From Verrucomicrobium sp. GAS474 (GTDB lineage: Bacteria; Verrucomicrobiota; Verrucomicrobiia; Methylacidiphilales; GAS474), in assembly GCF_900105685.1 (NCBI RefSeq), contig NZ_LT629781.1, positions 1,488,001 to 1,552,000 of the forward strand: a stretch of DNA of 64,000 bases. The letters run 5' to 3'. The first letter of the stretch is position 1; each line of letters begins with the position of its first letter. Shown here in pieces: positions 7,795 through 16,601 of this stretch. A program made the position numbers and the translations under genes. The notes under the pieces were generated by a model. The model had not been told where the DNA came from and ran no database searches. It worked only from the letters and a program-made list of their open reading frames with translations.

Positions 7795-9066
7795 ATGAAC
7801 AAAGCTCTCAAGAGCCTTACGGTTCTGACCCTCATCTCTTCCGTTGCGTTCGCCGGCGAAGAAGCCAAGGACCTCAAGAAGAAGATCGAAGATCAGGCCA
7901 TCTACGTTGAGACTGCCAAGCCCGGCATCGTCCTCAGCGGTTATGTTGACGCCGGTTACAGCTACAGCTTCACTGGTGGCGGCACCACGGCTGGCAACAC
8001 CCGCTTCGGCGGCGATCGCACCCAGACCGGCGGTCGCTTCGACGTGAACGCGGTGAAGATCGCGATCGAGAAGCCCCTCTCCACGAAGAACGAGTTCACC
8101 TCGGGCTTCCGTGTTGACGGCATGTACGGCAACGACGTCGCCAACGGCATCACGGCTTACGGTAACTCCGGCAGCTTCGGTCTCGAACAGGCCTACGTCC
8201 AGCTCCGCGTTCCCGCGGGCAACGGCATCGACATCAAGGTTGGTAAGTTCGTCACGATCCTCGGCTACGAGGTTATCGAGCGCCCCGCCAACATGAACAT
8301 CACCTACAGCAACGTGTTCAATAACCTGATCCCGTTGGTCCACACCGGTGCTCTCGCTGCCTACAAGTTCAACGACATCGTTGACGTGAAGTTCGGTGTC
8401 GTCAACGGCGGTCTCGCCGACGGCACGAACAACGTCTACGGCGCGAACAGCTCGCAGAACGCCGCCTACATCAAGTCCAACAGCGTTGGCTTCCTCGGCG
8501 CGGTGAACCTGACGGCCCCCGGCGGTAACGCGAACGTCCAGAATGCCGCCTACTTCGGCGTCAACACGACGGGCGTGAACTCCGGCCTCCCTGCCGGTCA
8601 GAACCTGACCAACAGCAACCAGGCTGACAACCTCTGGATCTACGACATCGTCGGCACTTGGAAGCCCAAGTTCGCCGGTGACAAGCTGACCCTCGGTGCG
8701 GAAGGCGACCTCGGCCACTTCGACGGCGCCGTTGCCGGTTCCGGCAACCAGGACTCGACGACTTGGGGTGGTGCGGCGGTCTTCGCCAAGTACCAGTTCA
8801 CCAAGATCTTCAGCCTCGCCAACCGTTTGGACTGGATCCACTCGGATGACGGCCAGAAGTTCAACGGTGGCACCCGTGCTTCCGATGTCTACAGCGAGAC
8901 CCTCACGGCCTCCTTCGACATCTGGGAAAACACCCTCCTCCGCGCTGAATACCGCGCTGACTTCGGCACCAATGCCATCGTCACCGGTGCCAACAACACG
9001 GTTGGCGGCGGCAGCAGCAACGGGCCTGCCCACCTCGTCGACCTCGAAGTCGTCTACAGCTTCTAA
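7795..9066 (+). CDS. Outer-membrane beta-barrel porin
   Basis: A 423-residue protein with a Sec signal peptide (cleavage after SSVAFA, about residue 20). A short charged helix follows (EEAKDLKKKIEDQ), then a long series of alternating amphipathic strands rich in Gly, Asn and aromatic residues, ending in VDLEVVYSF with the C-terminal Phe required for barrel insertion. It resembles the BBP2-type putative porins of Verrucomicrobiota and Planctomycetota. It would form a diffusion channel in the outer membrane. Codon use differs from its neighbours, with many GTT, GGT and GCT codons. Together with an ideal ribosome-binding site and a strong terminator, this indicates a highly expressed monocistronic gene. 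The pore substrate is unknown. Confidence 0.85.
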   Translation: MNKALKSLTVLTLISSVAFAGEEAKDLKKKIEDQAIYVETAKPGIVLSGYVDAGYSYSFTGGGTTAGNTRFGGDRTQTGGRFDVNAVKIAIEKPLSTKNEFTSGFRVDGMYGNDVANGITAYGNSGSFGLEQAYVQLRVPAGNGIDIKVGKFVTILGYEVIERPANMNITYSNVFNNLIPLVHTGALAAYKFNDIVDVKFGVVNGGLADGTNNVYGANSSQNAAYIKSNSVGFLGAVNLTAPGGNANVQNAAYFGVNTTGVNSGLPAGQNLTNSNQADNLWIYDIVGTWKPKFAGDKLTLGAEGDLGHFDGAVAGSGNQDSTTWGGAAVFAKYQFTKIFSLANRLDWIHSDDGQKFNGGTRASDVYSETLTASFDIWENTLLRAEYRADFGTNAIVTGANNTVGGGSSNGPAHLVDLEVVYSF

Positions 9067-9109
9067 TTTTAGAAGTTGCAGGAGACTCGATAGCGAGTTG
9101 ATTGCTTAG

Positions 9110-9142
9110 AAAAACCCCCGGGGGCAACCCCGGGGGTTTTTT
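9110..9142 (+). terminator. Strong rho-independent terminator after the porin gene
   Basis: Perfectly paired GC arms (about 13 base pairs, AAAACCCCCGGGG with CCCCGGGGGTTTT) close a four- to six-base loop. The right arm runs into six T residues at 9137-9142. It lies 44 bases after the porin stop codon. The upstream A run also makes it usable in the reverse direction. Confidence 0.92.
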
Positions 9143-9258
9143 GTGCCTTGGACCCGGGAGCCGCGTTCGCGGGGCGATCTTGCGATTCGGCCAACTTCAC
9201 GCTCGTCCATCGCGCGGCGGCCTGTTTAGAGTATCGGCTCCCCATCCCTTTTTACGCC

Positions 9259-10329
9259 ATGATTCAAAGCTACGCTCCCGGCCGTGCCGAACTTCTCGGC
9301 AACCACACCGATTACAATGACGGCCTCGTCCTCGCGATCGCCGTCGATCGGGGGGTCACGCTGACGGGAACGGTGCGCTCCGACGACGCCCTCTTCATCG
9401 CCGCCCCCGAGATGGGCGACGCCTACGAGGGAAGCCTCGCCGCCCTCGCTCCCGAAGGGGAGAAGACATGGGCGAATTACCTCCTCGGCGTTGTCGCCCA
9501 GTTCCAGAAGCGGGGCCTCGCCGTCGGCGGCGTCGACCTCCGGATCGAGAGCGATCTTCCCCCCGGTGCGGGCCTCAGCAGCAGCGCGGCGCTCGAGACC
9601 TCGACGGCCTTTTTCCTCGCCCACGCCTTCGGCCACGACGCGTTGACGCTCCTCGAGCGGGCGAAGATCGGCCAGGCCGCGGAACATCAATACGTGGGGG
9701 TGAAGTGCGGCCTCCTCGACCAGATCGCCTCGATCTTCAGCAAGGCGGGGCAGACGACGGTGATCGATTGCCGGTCCTTCGAGGTCCGCAACGCGCCGCT
9801 CGCGCCCGGCGTCTCCTTCGTCATCGCCAACTCGGGCGTGAAGCACGCGCTGGTCGCCGGGGAGTACAATGAGCGGCGCGAGGCCTGCGAGGAGGCGGCG
9901 CGGACGCTCGGGCTCAAGGCGCTCCGGGACATCGATCCCGAGACGCTCGAGAAGCGGGCCGGGGAGCTTTCCCCGTCGGCGCTGAAGCGGGCCCGCCACG
10001 TCGTCGGGGAGATTGACCGCGTGGCGCGGGGAACGGCGTTCCTCGAGGCGGGCGACATGGCGGCCTTCGGCCGGCTGATGTTCGCCTCCCATGAAAGCTC
10101 GATCGTCAATTTCGAGAACTCGTGCCCCGAGCTCGACGCCCTGGTGGCGGCGGCGAAGCGGGTGGAAGGCTGCCACGGCGCCCGCCTGAGCGGCGGCGGT
10201 TTCGGCGGCGCGACGATCAACCTCGTCGCGGCGGGCCGGGAAGAGGCGCTCATTCAGGCCCTGGAAGCGGCCGTTCCCGGGACGAAGTGCCTGGTGACGA
10301 AGGCGGCCGACGGCGCGCGGATCCTGTAG
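9259..10329 (+). CDS. galK: Galactokinase, GHMP kinase family
   Basis: 356 residues from the ATG at 9259, chosen because the family-typical APGRAELLGNHTDYNDG begins right after it; an ATG at 9148 would add 37 unrelated residues inside the terminator region. Three GHMP signatures are present: GRAELLGNHTDYN (galactose binding, near residue 10), PPGAGLSSSAALETS (ATP loop, near residue 100) and GARLSGGGFGGATINL (near residue 310). It phosphorylates galactose at C1 in the Leloir pathway. The usual GEHTDY has become GNHTDY. No galT or galE lies next to it. Confidence 0.87.
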   Translation: MIQSYAPGRAELLGNHTDYNDGLVLAIAVDRGVTLTGTVRSDDALFIAAPEMGDAYEGSLAALAPEGEKTWANYLLGVVAQFQKRGLAVGGVDLRIESDLPPGAGLSSSAALETSTAFFLAHAFGHDALTLLERAKIGQAAEHQYVGVKCGLLDQIASIFSKAGQTTVIDCRSFEVRNAPLAPGVSFVIANSGVKHALVAGEYNERREACEEAARTLGLKALRDIDPETLEKRAGELSPSALKRARHVVGEIDRVARGTAFLEAGDMAAFGRLMFASHESSIVNFENSCPELDALVAAAKRVEGCHGARLSGGGFGGATINLVAAGREEALIQALEAAVPGTKCLVTKAADGARIL

Positions 10330-10438
10330 GGAATCGGATTCCGCCGGGATGGCGGCGGTAGGGGCGGCGAGGGGATGAGGGCTGGCTTGCTTTTGCAATA
10401 AAGCACGGCTTAAGTGTACGGCCTCACCGCTTTCCCCC

Positions 10439-12493
10439 ATGAAACGCCTGATCCCCTTCCTCCTTCTCCTCTCTTTCTCCCTCCCCCTCCGGGCCGAGGT
10501 TTCGTTCCCGGCGATCTTATCCGACCACGCCGTCCTCCAGAAGGCGGCGAAGGTCCCCGTCTGGGGCAAGGCGGCACCGAACGAGGCGGTCGCCGTCTCG
10601 ATCGCCGGGAGCGAGGCGAAGGCGACCGCCGATGCGAACGGCCTCTGGCGCGTGACGTTCGACCTCTCGGCGAAGGGCCCCGGCCCGTTTGAGCTCGCGG
10701 TTGTGGGGGCCGACGGCAAGAAGGCCGTCTCGACCGACATCCTCGTCGGCGAGGTCTGGATCGCCTCGGGCCAGTCGAACATGGAGTTCATCCTGAAGAA
10801 CTCGACCGGCGCGGCGGAGGAGATCGCCGCCTCGGCCAATCCCCAGCTGCGCCAGTTCGCGGTGAAGAAAAACTTCTTCGCCGCGCCCTCCGCCCTCTCC
10901 GAGGGCGCCTGGACCGTCGCCGGGCCGGAGGCGGCGGGCGGCTTCACCGCCGTCGGCTATTACTTCGGGAAAAAGCTCCAGAAGGAACTCGGCGTCCCCG
11001 TCGCCCTCATCCACACGAGCTGGGGCGGGACGCCCGTCGAAGCGTGGATCAGCACCGAGGGTTTCGAGTCCGATCCCGAGATGAAGGACGGAGCGGCCCG
11101 GAACCGGAAGCTCCTGGAGGAATTCCCCGCCCGCGCCCAGGCCTACAATGAGCTCCTCGCCGCCTGGCAGACCCAGTACGGCCGCCAGCTCCCCCTCCCC
11201 ACCGATCCGGCCGCCCTGGCCGCCTACACCTCGGCCACCCCCGCCGAGGGCTGGAAGCCGGTGAAGCTTCCCGGCACCCTCGCCGCGGCGGGCCTGCCCG
11301 AGGCCGGGGCCTTTTGGCTGACCCGGAAAGTCACCCTCACCCCCGAGATGGCCGCTTCGCGCCCCGCCTTCGATCTCGGCGTCGTTCCCGGTGCCGACAA
11401 GGTCTATTGGAACGGCACCCTGCTCGGCGAGACGCGGTTCGAGAAGGGGGGCGTCTCCGAGACGCGCCGCTATTATCTGCCGGGCGGGATGAAGCTCGAA
11501 GCGGGCGAGGGGATCGTGGCGATCCGCCTTGCCGTCCCCTCGGGAGGCGCGGCGGTTCCCTCGGTCCGCTGGGGCAACCTCGATCTTTCGGGCGAATGGC
11601 AGGCGAAGGTCGAGAAGGAGCTCCCGCCGATGACCGCCGAGGCGAAGGCCGCCTACCCGCCCCTGCTGGCCCGGCCTCCCGCCGCGTGGAACACCGCCTC
11701 CTACCTCTACAACGCGATGATCTCCTCCGTCATCCCCTACGCGGTCAAGGGCGCGATCTGGTATCAGGGGGAAGCGAACGTCGGCCGCGCGCTCCAATAC
11801 CGGACGGCCCTCGCGCAGCTGATCGCCGACTGGCGCGGCCGGTGGGGCGTGGGCGATTTCCCCTTCTACATCTGCCAGCTCGCCAACATCGGCGCCCACC
11901 AGCCCGCCCCCGGCGAGTCGAACTGGGCCGAGCTCCGCGAGGCGCAGGCGAAGGTCGCCGCGCAGCCCCACAACGGCCTCGCCGTCCTCATCGACTGCGG
12001 CGACGAGGACGACATCCATCCCCGCGACAAGAAGACCCCGGGCGAGCGCCTCGCCGCCATCGCCCTGGCAAACGACTACGGGAAGCCGATCCCCTTCTCC
12101 GGCCCGGTCTACGCCGCGATGGCCGTCGAGGGCGACGCCGTCCGCCTCACCTTCACCCACGCCGAGGGAGGGCTGAGCGCGAAGCCCCTTCCCGCCGAGT
12201 ACGCCCTGAAGTCGGCCGAGCCCGACAAGAAAGTTCCCCTCGTCCGCAACGTCCCCGAGAGCCAGCTCGAAGGCTTCGCCGTCTGCGGCGAGGACCACGT
12301 GTGGAAATGGGCCGACGCGAAGATCGAGGGCGAGGCCGTCGTCGTCCGTTCCAAGGAAGTGGCGAAGCCCGTCGCCGTCCGCTACGCCTGGGCCCAGGAT
12401 CCGGTCTGCAATCTCTACAACGGGGCCGGATTCCCCGCCGTCCCCTTCCGGACCGACACCTTCCCCGGGGTGACCGACAAGAACAAGCTCTGA
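10439..12493 (+). CDS. Secreted sialate O-acetylesterase (SASA domain)
   Basis: A 684-residue protein with a signal peptide (residues 1-19, ending RA). The esterase domain starts with the block LVGEVWIASGQSNMEF holding catalytic Ser113, and continues with HTSWGGTPVEAW. A later AIWYQGEANVG block and D524xxH527 (EDDIHPRD) supply the His of the active site. Between about residues 250 and 390 a jelly-roll, sugar-binding-like domain is inserted (WLTRKVTLTPE, VYWNGTLLGET), as in many bacterial members. The enzyme removes acetyl groups from sialic acids or, in environmental bacteria, from acetylated polysaccharides. It would act in the periplasm or outside the cell. It stands alone between galactokinase and FabV. 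Confidence 0.88.
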   Translation: MKRLIPFLLLLSFSLPLRAEVSFPAILSDHAVLQKAAKVPVWGKAAPNEAVAVSIAGSEAKATADANGLWRVTFDLSAKGPGPFELAVVGADGKKAVSTDILVGEVWIASGQSNMEFILKNSTGAAEEIAASANPQLRQFAVKKNFFAAPSALSEGAWTVAGPEAAGGFTAVGYYFGKKLQKELGVPVALIHTSWGGTPVEAWISTEGFESDPEMKDGAARNRKLLEEFPARAQAYNELLAAWQTQYGRQLPLPTDPAALAAYTSATPAEGWKPVKLPGTLAAAGLPEAGAFWLTRKVTLTPEMAASRPAFDLGVVPGADKVYWNGTLLGETRFEKGGVSETRRYYLPGGMKLEAGEGIVAIRLAVPSGGAAVPSVRWGNLDLSGEWQAKVEKELPPMTAEAKAAYPPLLARPPAAWNTASYLYNAMISSVIPYAVKGAIWYQGEANVGRALQYRTALAQLIADWRGRWGVGDFPFYICQLANIGAHQPAPGESNWAELREAQAKVAAQPHNGLAVLIDCGDEDDIHPRDKKTPGERLAAIALANDYGKPIPFSGPVYAAMAVEGDAVRLTFTHAEGGLSAKPLPAEYALKSAEPDKKVPLVRNVPESQLEGFAVCGEDHVWKWADAKIEGEAVVVRSKEVAKPVAVRYAWAQDPVCNLYNGAGFPAVPFRTDTFPGVTDKNKL

Positions 12494-12526
12494 GCCCGCC
12501 CGGAGGCGCGGCACCTCCCCTCCTTC

Positions 12527-12546
12527 CCCGCCCGATTCCGGGCGGG
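12527..12546. terminator. GC-rich hairpin, possible terminator without a T run
   Basis: CCCGCCCG at 12527-12534 pairs perfectly with CGGGCGGG at 12539-12546 around the loop ATTC, 34 bases after the esterase stop codon. No T tract follows, so it is at best a weak or RNA-stabilising terminator. Confidence 0.4.
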
Positions 12547-12592
12547 AGGATCGGGCTGGACGAATCGGTCCCGGGATAGCAATTTCATCGCC

Positions 12593-13777
12593 ATGATTCT
12601 CCGTCCCCGTATCCGCGGCTTCATCTGCCTCACCACCCACCCCGACGGCTGCCGCGCCCACGTCCGCGAGCAGATCGCCTACGTGAAGGCGAAGGGCCCC
12701 GTCGCGAACCTCCCGAAGCGGGTCCTCGTCATCGGGGCCTCGACCGGCTACGGCCTCGCCGCCCGCATCGCGACGACCTTCGGCGGCGGCGCCTCGACCC
12801 TCGGCGTCTTCTTCGCGAAGCCCCCCTCCGAGGACCGCACCGCCACGGCGGGCTGGTACAACACCGTCGCCTTCGAGCGCGAGGCGGCGGCCGCCGGCTA
12901 CGACGCGAAGGACATCCACGGCGACGCCTACTCCGACGAGACGAAGCAGCGCGTCGTCGAGCAGATCCGCAAGAGCTGGGGACAGGTCGACTTGGTCGTC
13001 TACAGCCTCGCCTCCCCGAAGCGGAACAATCCCCGCACCGGCAAGGCCCCCAACTCCTGCCTGAAGCCGATCGGCGCGCCCTACACGGCGAAGACCGTGA
13101 ACACCGACAAGCAGGAAGTCCACGACATCACCCTCCCCGAGGCCTCCGAACAGGACATCGCCGACACCGTCTCCGTCATGGGCGGCGAGGATTGGGAATG
13201 GTGGATCGACGCACTCGAGCAGGGCGGCGTCCTCGCCCCCGGCGCCACCACGCTCGCCTTCTCCTATATCGGGCCGAAGCTGACCTTCCCCATCTATCGC
13301 CACGGCACCATCGGCCGCGCCAAGGAAGACCTGGAGGCGACCGCCCTCCGCCTGAACGAGCGCCTCGCCAAGACCAACGGCGGCGCCCGCGTCGTCATCA
13401 GCAAGGCTCTCGTCACCCAGGCCAGCTCGGCAATCCCCGTCGTCCCGCTCTACATCTCCCTCCTCTACAAGGTGATGAAGGAAAAGGGCCTCCACGAAGG
13501 GTGCATCGAGCAGATGTACCGCCTCTTCTCGACGACCCCCGCGCCCGACGCCGAGGGTCGCCTCCGCATCGACGATTGGGAGATGCGTCCCGACATCCAG
13601 GCCGAGGTCGAGGCCCTCTGGCCCCAGGTGGCCACGGGGAACCTGAAGGAAATCTCCGACTTCGCCGGGTACCAGAAGGAATTCCTCCGCCTCTTCGGCT
13701 ACGGCCTCGCCGAAGTCGACTACGAGGCCGAGTCCGACGCGATGAAGATGGGCGGCGAGCCCGCCGTCCTCCTCTAG
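12593..13777 (+). CDS. fabV: Trans-2-enoyl-ACP/CoA reductase FabV
   Basis: A 394-residue monomeric SDR-type enoyl reductase that carries out the last step of fatty-acid elongation with NADH. The N-terminus has the FabV-specific IRGFICLTTHPDGC and the NAD-binding VLVIGASTGYGLAARI. The active-site block SYIGPKLTFPIYRHGTIGRAK places Tyr235 and Lys244 exactly at the numbering reported for characterised FabV enzymes (Tyr-x8-Lys). The C-terminal DEGRLRIDDWEMR-like region is also present. FabV is the triclosan-tolerant alternative to FabI. The gene stands alone and no other fab genes are visible nearby. A short GCC/GGC hairpin with T residues follows the stop codon. Confidence 0.94.
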   Translation: MILRPRIRGFICLTTHPDGCRAHVREQIAYVKAKGPVANLPKRVLVIGASTGYGLAARIATTFGGGASTLGVFFAKPPSEDRTATAGWYNTVAFEREAAAAGYDAKDIHGDAYSDETKQRVVEQIRKSWGQVDLVVYSLASPKRNNPRTGKAPNSCLKPIGAPYTAKTVNTDKQEVHDITLPEASEQDIADTVSVMGGEDWEWWIDALEQGGVLAPGATTLAFSYIGPKLTFPIYRHGTIGRAKEDLEATALRLNERLAKTNGGARVVISKALVTQASSAIPVVPLYISLLYKVMKEKGLHEGCIEQMYRLFSTTPAPDAEGRLRIDDWEMRPDIQAEVEALWPQVATGNLKEISDFAGYQKEFLRLFGYGLAEVDYEAESDAMKMGGEPAVLL

Positions 13778-13805
13778 GCCTTTTTAGGCTTTCCCGCAAA
13801 CCGCC

Positions 13806-14567
13806 ATGAACCCCGTCATCACCGTCAGCGGATTGACCTGCCGCTTTGGAGGGTGGCGGGGCGTCGAGGCGGTGCGGGAATTGACCCTCGCCGTCCCGGA
13901 GGGCTCGATCTACGCGTTCCTCGGGACGAACGGCGCGGGCAAGACGACGACGATCAAGGCGCTCCTCAATCTCGTCGTTCCCACCTCGGGGACCTGCACC
14001 CTCCTCGGCGTCCCGTCGGCGAAGATCGGCCCCGCCGAGCTGGCGCAGATCGGCTACGTCTCCGAGAACCAGAAGCTGCCCGAGGCGCTGACGGTGCGGG
14101 AACTGATCGCTTACTCCCGCGCCCTCTACCCGACGTGGGACGACGCTTTCTGCCGCACCCTCGTGGAGAAGCTCGCCCTGCCGCTCGACCGGAAGGTGAA
14201 GCACTTCTCCCGGGGGATGAAGATGAAGGCGGCTCTTCTCATTTCCCTCGCCTACCGCCCGAAGCTCCTCCTCCTCGACGAGCCCTTCGCCGGGCTCGAC
14301 CCCCTGGTGCGCGAGGAATTCATCGAGGCCCTCCGCGAGCTCTCCCGTGAGGGCAACTGGACGGTCTTCATTTCCTCGCACGACATCGACGAGGTCGAAC
14401 GGCTGGCTGACTGGATCGGCATCATCGATGCCGGGCGGCTCTGCCTTTCCGAGTCGCTGGCGACGCTCCGCGCCCGTCCCATGCCCGACGGCAGCCCCTT
14501 CTCCCTCCGCGACCTCTTCCTCACCGTCACCCGCACCCTGCGGCAGAACCCCGCCGCCCGTTTCTAA
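13806..14567 (+). CDS. ABC transporter ATP-binding protein
   Basis: A 253-residue ATPase with Walker A GTNGAGKTT (residues 40-48), Q-loop region YVSENQKL, an ABC signature HFSRGMKMKAAL in place of LSGGQ, Walker B LLLLDEPFAGLD, and the H-loop SSHDIDEVE. The variant signature is common in ABC-2 type exporters of unknown substrate. One base separates its stop codon from the start of the membrane protein at 14569, so the two form a translationally close exporter pair. The exported substrate cannot be deduced. Confidence 0.88.
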   Translation: MNPVITVSGLTCRFGGWRGVEAVRELTLAVPEGSIYAFLGTNGAGKTTTIKALLNLVVPTSGTCTLLGVPSAKIGPAELAQIGYVSENQKLPEALTVRELIAYSRALYPTWDDAFCRTLVEKLALPLDRKVKHFSRGMKMKAALLISLAYRPKLLLLDEPFAGLDPLVREEFIEALRELSREGNWTVFISSHDIDEVERLADWIGIIDAGRLCLSESLATLRARPMPDGSPFSLRDLFLTVTRTLRQNPAARF

Positions 14568-14568
14568 C

Positions 14569-15297
14569 ATGCGTCTCATCCTCGCCCACGTGCGGAAAGA
14601 CATCGCCGCCCTCCGCCCGCTCCTGATCGGATGGGTCGTCGCCGCCGTCGTCACGGCCTTCAATCTCACGACGGGCTCGGTCAACATCGGGGCGGGGAGC
14701 CACTCCTTGAGCGGCGGATTCGGGATCTTCCTGCTGGTGCTGTTGTTCGCGATCCTGGCCGCCCGCGTGATTCATGAGGATGCCCTCGCGGAGACGGCCG
14801 ATGTCTTTTGGCGCACCCGTCCCATTTCCCGGCTTCAGCTGCTCGCGGCGAAGGGGCTGTTCATCGGCGTGCTGGCCGCGGGGACGGCGGGGATTCTGCT
14901 CCTCACCCCGTCTCCCGCCTCGATTCCCTACCGGCAGGGCCTGACGGTCCTGCTCGGCCTCGTCGCCTTCGCCGTCGTCACGCCCAACCTGACCCGGCTC
15001 CTCGCGTTGGCCATCGGGATGGCCGTCGGGGTCGGGTTCCTGATCGCGACGGTGCGGATTTTCCTCGTGACCCATGGCACGGGGAGTTTCTTTTTCCAGG
15101 GACAGCCGGGGTTCCTGGCCGCCCATCTGGACGGGATCGGCCAGGGGATTTATTGGGTCGGCTATCTCGGCGTGATCTTCCATCACTATCTCACGCTGCG
15201 GTGGAAGACCTCCTTTGCGCTTCTCGCGATCACCTCGTTCCTCCCCTCGCTGCTTCCGGCGCTCTTCTTCGCCGGGCGCTTCGGCCATTCTTCCTGA
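14569..15297 (+). CDS. ABC-2 type transporter permease-like membrane protein
   Basis: 242 residues, with about six hydrophobic helices (for example around LLIGWVVAAVVTAF, FGIFLLVLLFAILAA and LLGLVAFAVVT). A conserved-looking soluble turn RVIHEDALAETADVFWRTRPISRLQLLAAK follows the second helix; the pattern of a charged loop with W.TRPISR is seen in ABC-2 permease subunits. The start is placed at the ATG one base behind the ATPase stop codon; the frame stays open upstream, but only inside the ATPase gene. It most likely forms the channel for the preceding ATPase. It is convergent with the glycosyltransferase at 15305, seven bases away. Confidence 0.78.
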   Translation: MRLILAHVRKDIAALRPLLIGWVVAAVVTAFNLTTGSVNIGAGSHSLSGGFGIFLLVLLFAILAARVIHEDALAETADVFWRTRPISRLQLLAAKGLFIGVLAAGTAGILLLTPSPASIPYRQGLTVLLGLVAFAVVTPNLTRLLALAIGMAVGVGFLIATVRIFLVTHGTGSFFFQGQPGFLAAHLDGIGQGIYWVGYLGVIFHHYLTLRWKTSFALLAITSFLPSLLPALFFAGRFGHSS

Positions 15298-15304
15298 GAG
15301 GATT

Positions 15305-16543
15305 CTAACGGGGCATGAGGGCGGCCAGGAAGCGCCGCGCGTATTCCCCCCACGTCAGGAAGTGCCGGGCGCGGGCTTCGCGCTCGAGCCGTTCCCGCTC
15401 GCCCGGGGAGAGGAGGAGGCGGCGCATCGCTTCGGCGAGGGCCGCGGCATCGGCCATGTCGACCGGCAGGCAGCCGCCCCCCTCGGCAACCTCGGCGACC
15501 GCGCCGCTGTTCCCGCAGAGACAGGCCTTGCCGAAGGCGAGGCTCTCCAGGATCGGGAGGCCGAAGCCTTCCTTCAGCGAGGGATAGACGGTGAAGGTCG
15601 CCGAGCGGTAGAGCCCGCGCAGCGTCGCGTCGTCGGCCCCGGAGATCCATTCGAGCGGCCGTCCCAGCCCGCGCAATCGCGCCACCTCGGCGACGACCTC
15701 GCCGCCCGCCTCGGTCGTCCGCTCGCCGACCAGCACGGCGCGGAAGGCGATCCCTTCCCGCCACAGCCGCTCGCAGCTTTCGAGCCAGAGGAGGTGATTT
15801 TTCCTCGGCTCGAGCGAGGAGACGCAGAGGAGGCGGGGCTCCGCCTCCGGACGGGCCGCATCCGCATTGCCTCCGTCCCCCGCCGCGATGCCGGGCAGGG
15901 GCCAGTGCAGCACCTCGGTCCGGGCGGCGGGCCATCCCCGCGCGGCCCAGAAGGCGACGAGGTCGTCCCGCGATTGCCGGGAGACGCAGATCACCGCGTC
16001 GCAGCGGGTCAGCGCCTCGGCGTAGGCCTCGAAGCCGGAGAGGGCCTGCGGGGAGACCCAGTGGGGATGGGTCAGCGCGATCCCGTCGTGGAAGACGGCG
16101 GCGATCTTCATGCGGGGTGACGATTCCCGCGCGCGGCTGAGCCAGCGGAGCCGCCCGTCGGTGAAGACCTCGCTCAAGACCAGCCACGCGCCGTCGAGGT
16201 CGCCGGAGCCGAGGGCCCGCCTCCGGCGCGTCCAGCCGCGCCATTTCCGTTCCGCGAGCGAGGCCCGCTTGCGGAATGGAATCCAGTCCCGGAAATGGAG
16301 GTGGTGGAAGAAGCCGAGGCGGGCGAAGGCCCCGAGGGGCTCCTCCCAGGTGAGGGGAACGACCGGGGCGGTTCCGGCGAGGGTTGTCTGCAAGGCGCCG
16401 AACAACTCCCGGCTCATCCGGGGGATGCCGCCGCGCCCGCCGTGGAGGGCGCAGCCCGTGACATCGACGAAAAACCGCTCCCCGCCGCCGTGGCCTTCTA
16501 ATGTTGTCAAATGGACCTCTTTTTCTACACTCCGAGAGCCCAC
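15305..16543 (-). CDS. Glycosyltransferase, GT4-like (GT-B fold)
   Basis: Up to 412 residues from a GTG start. The first 25 residues are not family-like and the true start may be nearer the ERFFVDVTG segment. The C-terminal half has the GT4 hallmarks: LCVSSLEPRKNHLLWLE for the nucleotide-sugar domain and YPSLKEGFGLPILESLAFGKACLCG with the EGFGLPILE donor-binding motif. It would transfer a sugar from a nucleotide-activated donor during surface polysaccharide or glycan assembly at the inner face of the membrane. It is divergent from a second glycosyltransferase-like gene at 16602 and near a nucleotide-sugar epimerase, which supports an envelope-glycan role. Donor and acceptor are unknown. Confidence 0.83.
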   Translation of the reverse strand: MGSRSVEKEVHLTTLEGHGGGERFFVDVTGCALHGGRGGIPRMSRELFGALQTTLAGTAPVVPLTWEEPLGAFARLGFFHHLHFRDWIPFRKRASLAERKWRGWTRRRRALGSGDLDGAWLVLSEVFTDGRLRWLSRARESSPRMKIAAVFHDGIALTHPHWVSPQALSGFEAYAEALTRCDAVICVSRQSRDDLVAFWAARGWPAARTEVLHWPLPGIAAGDGGNADAARPEAEPRLLCVSSLEPRKNHLLWLESCERLWREGIAFRAVLVGERTTEAGGEVVAEVARLRGLGRPLEWISGADDATLRGLYRSATFTVYPSLKEGFGLPILESLAFGKACLCGNSGAVAEVAEGGGCLPVDMADAAALAEAMRRLLLSPGERERLEREARARHFLTWGEYARRFLAALMPR

Positions 16544-16601
16544 CTTACGAAGGATTCCCTCCCTTGGAAGCCCATTTTATCGCCCCGCCTCCTCCTTCGC
16601 A

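Noticed and set aside
10517-13495. A 992-residue leftward open frame opposite the esterase and fabV
   Set aside because: Antisense to two well supported genes and of low-complexity composition.
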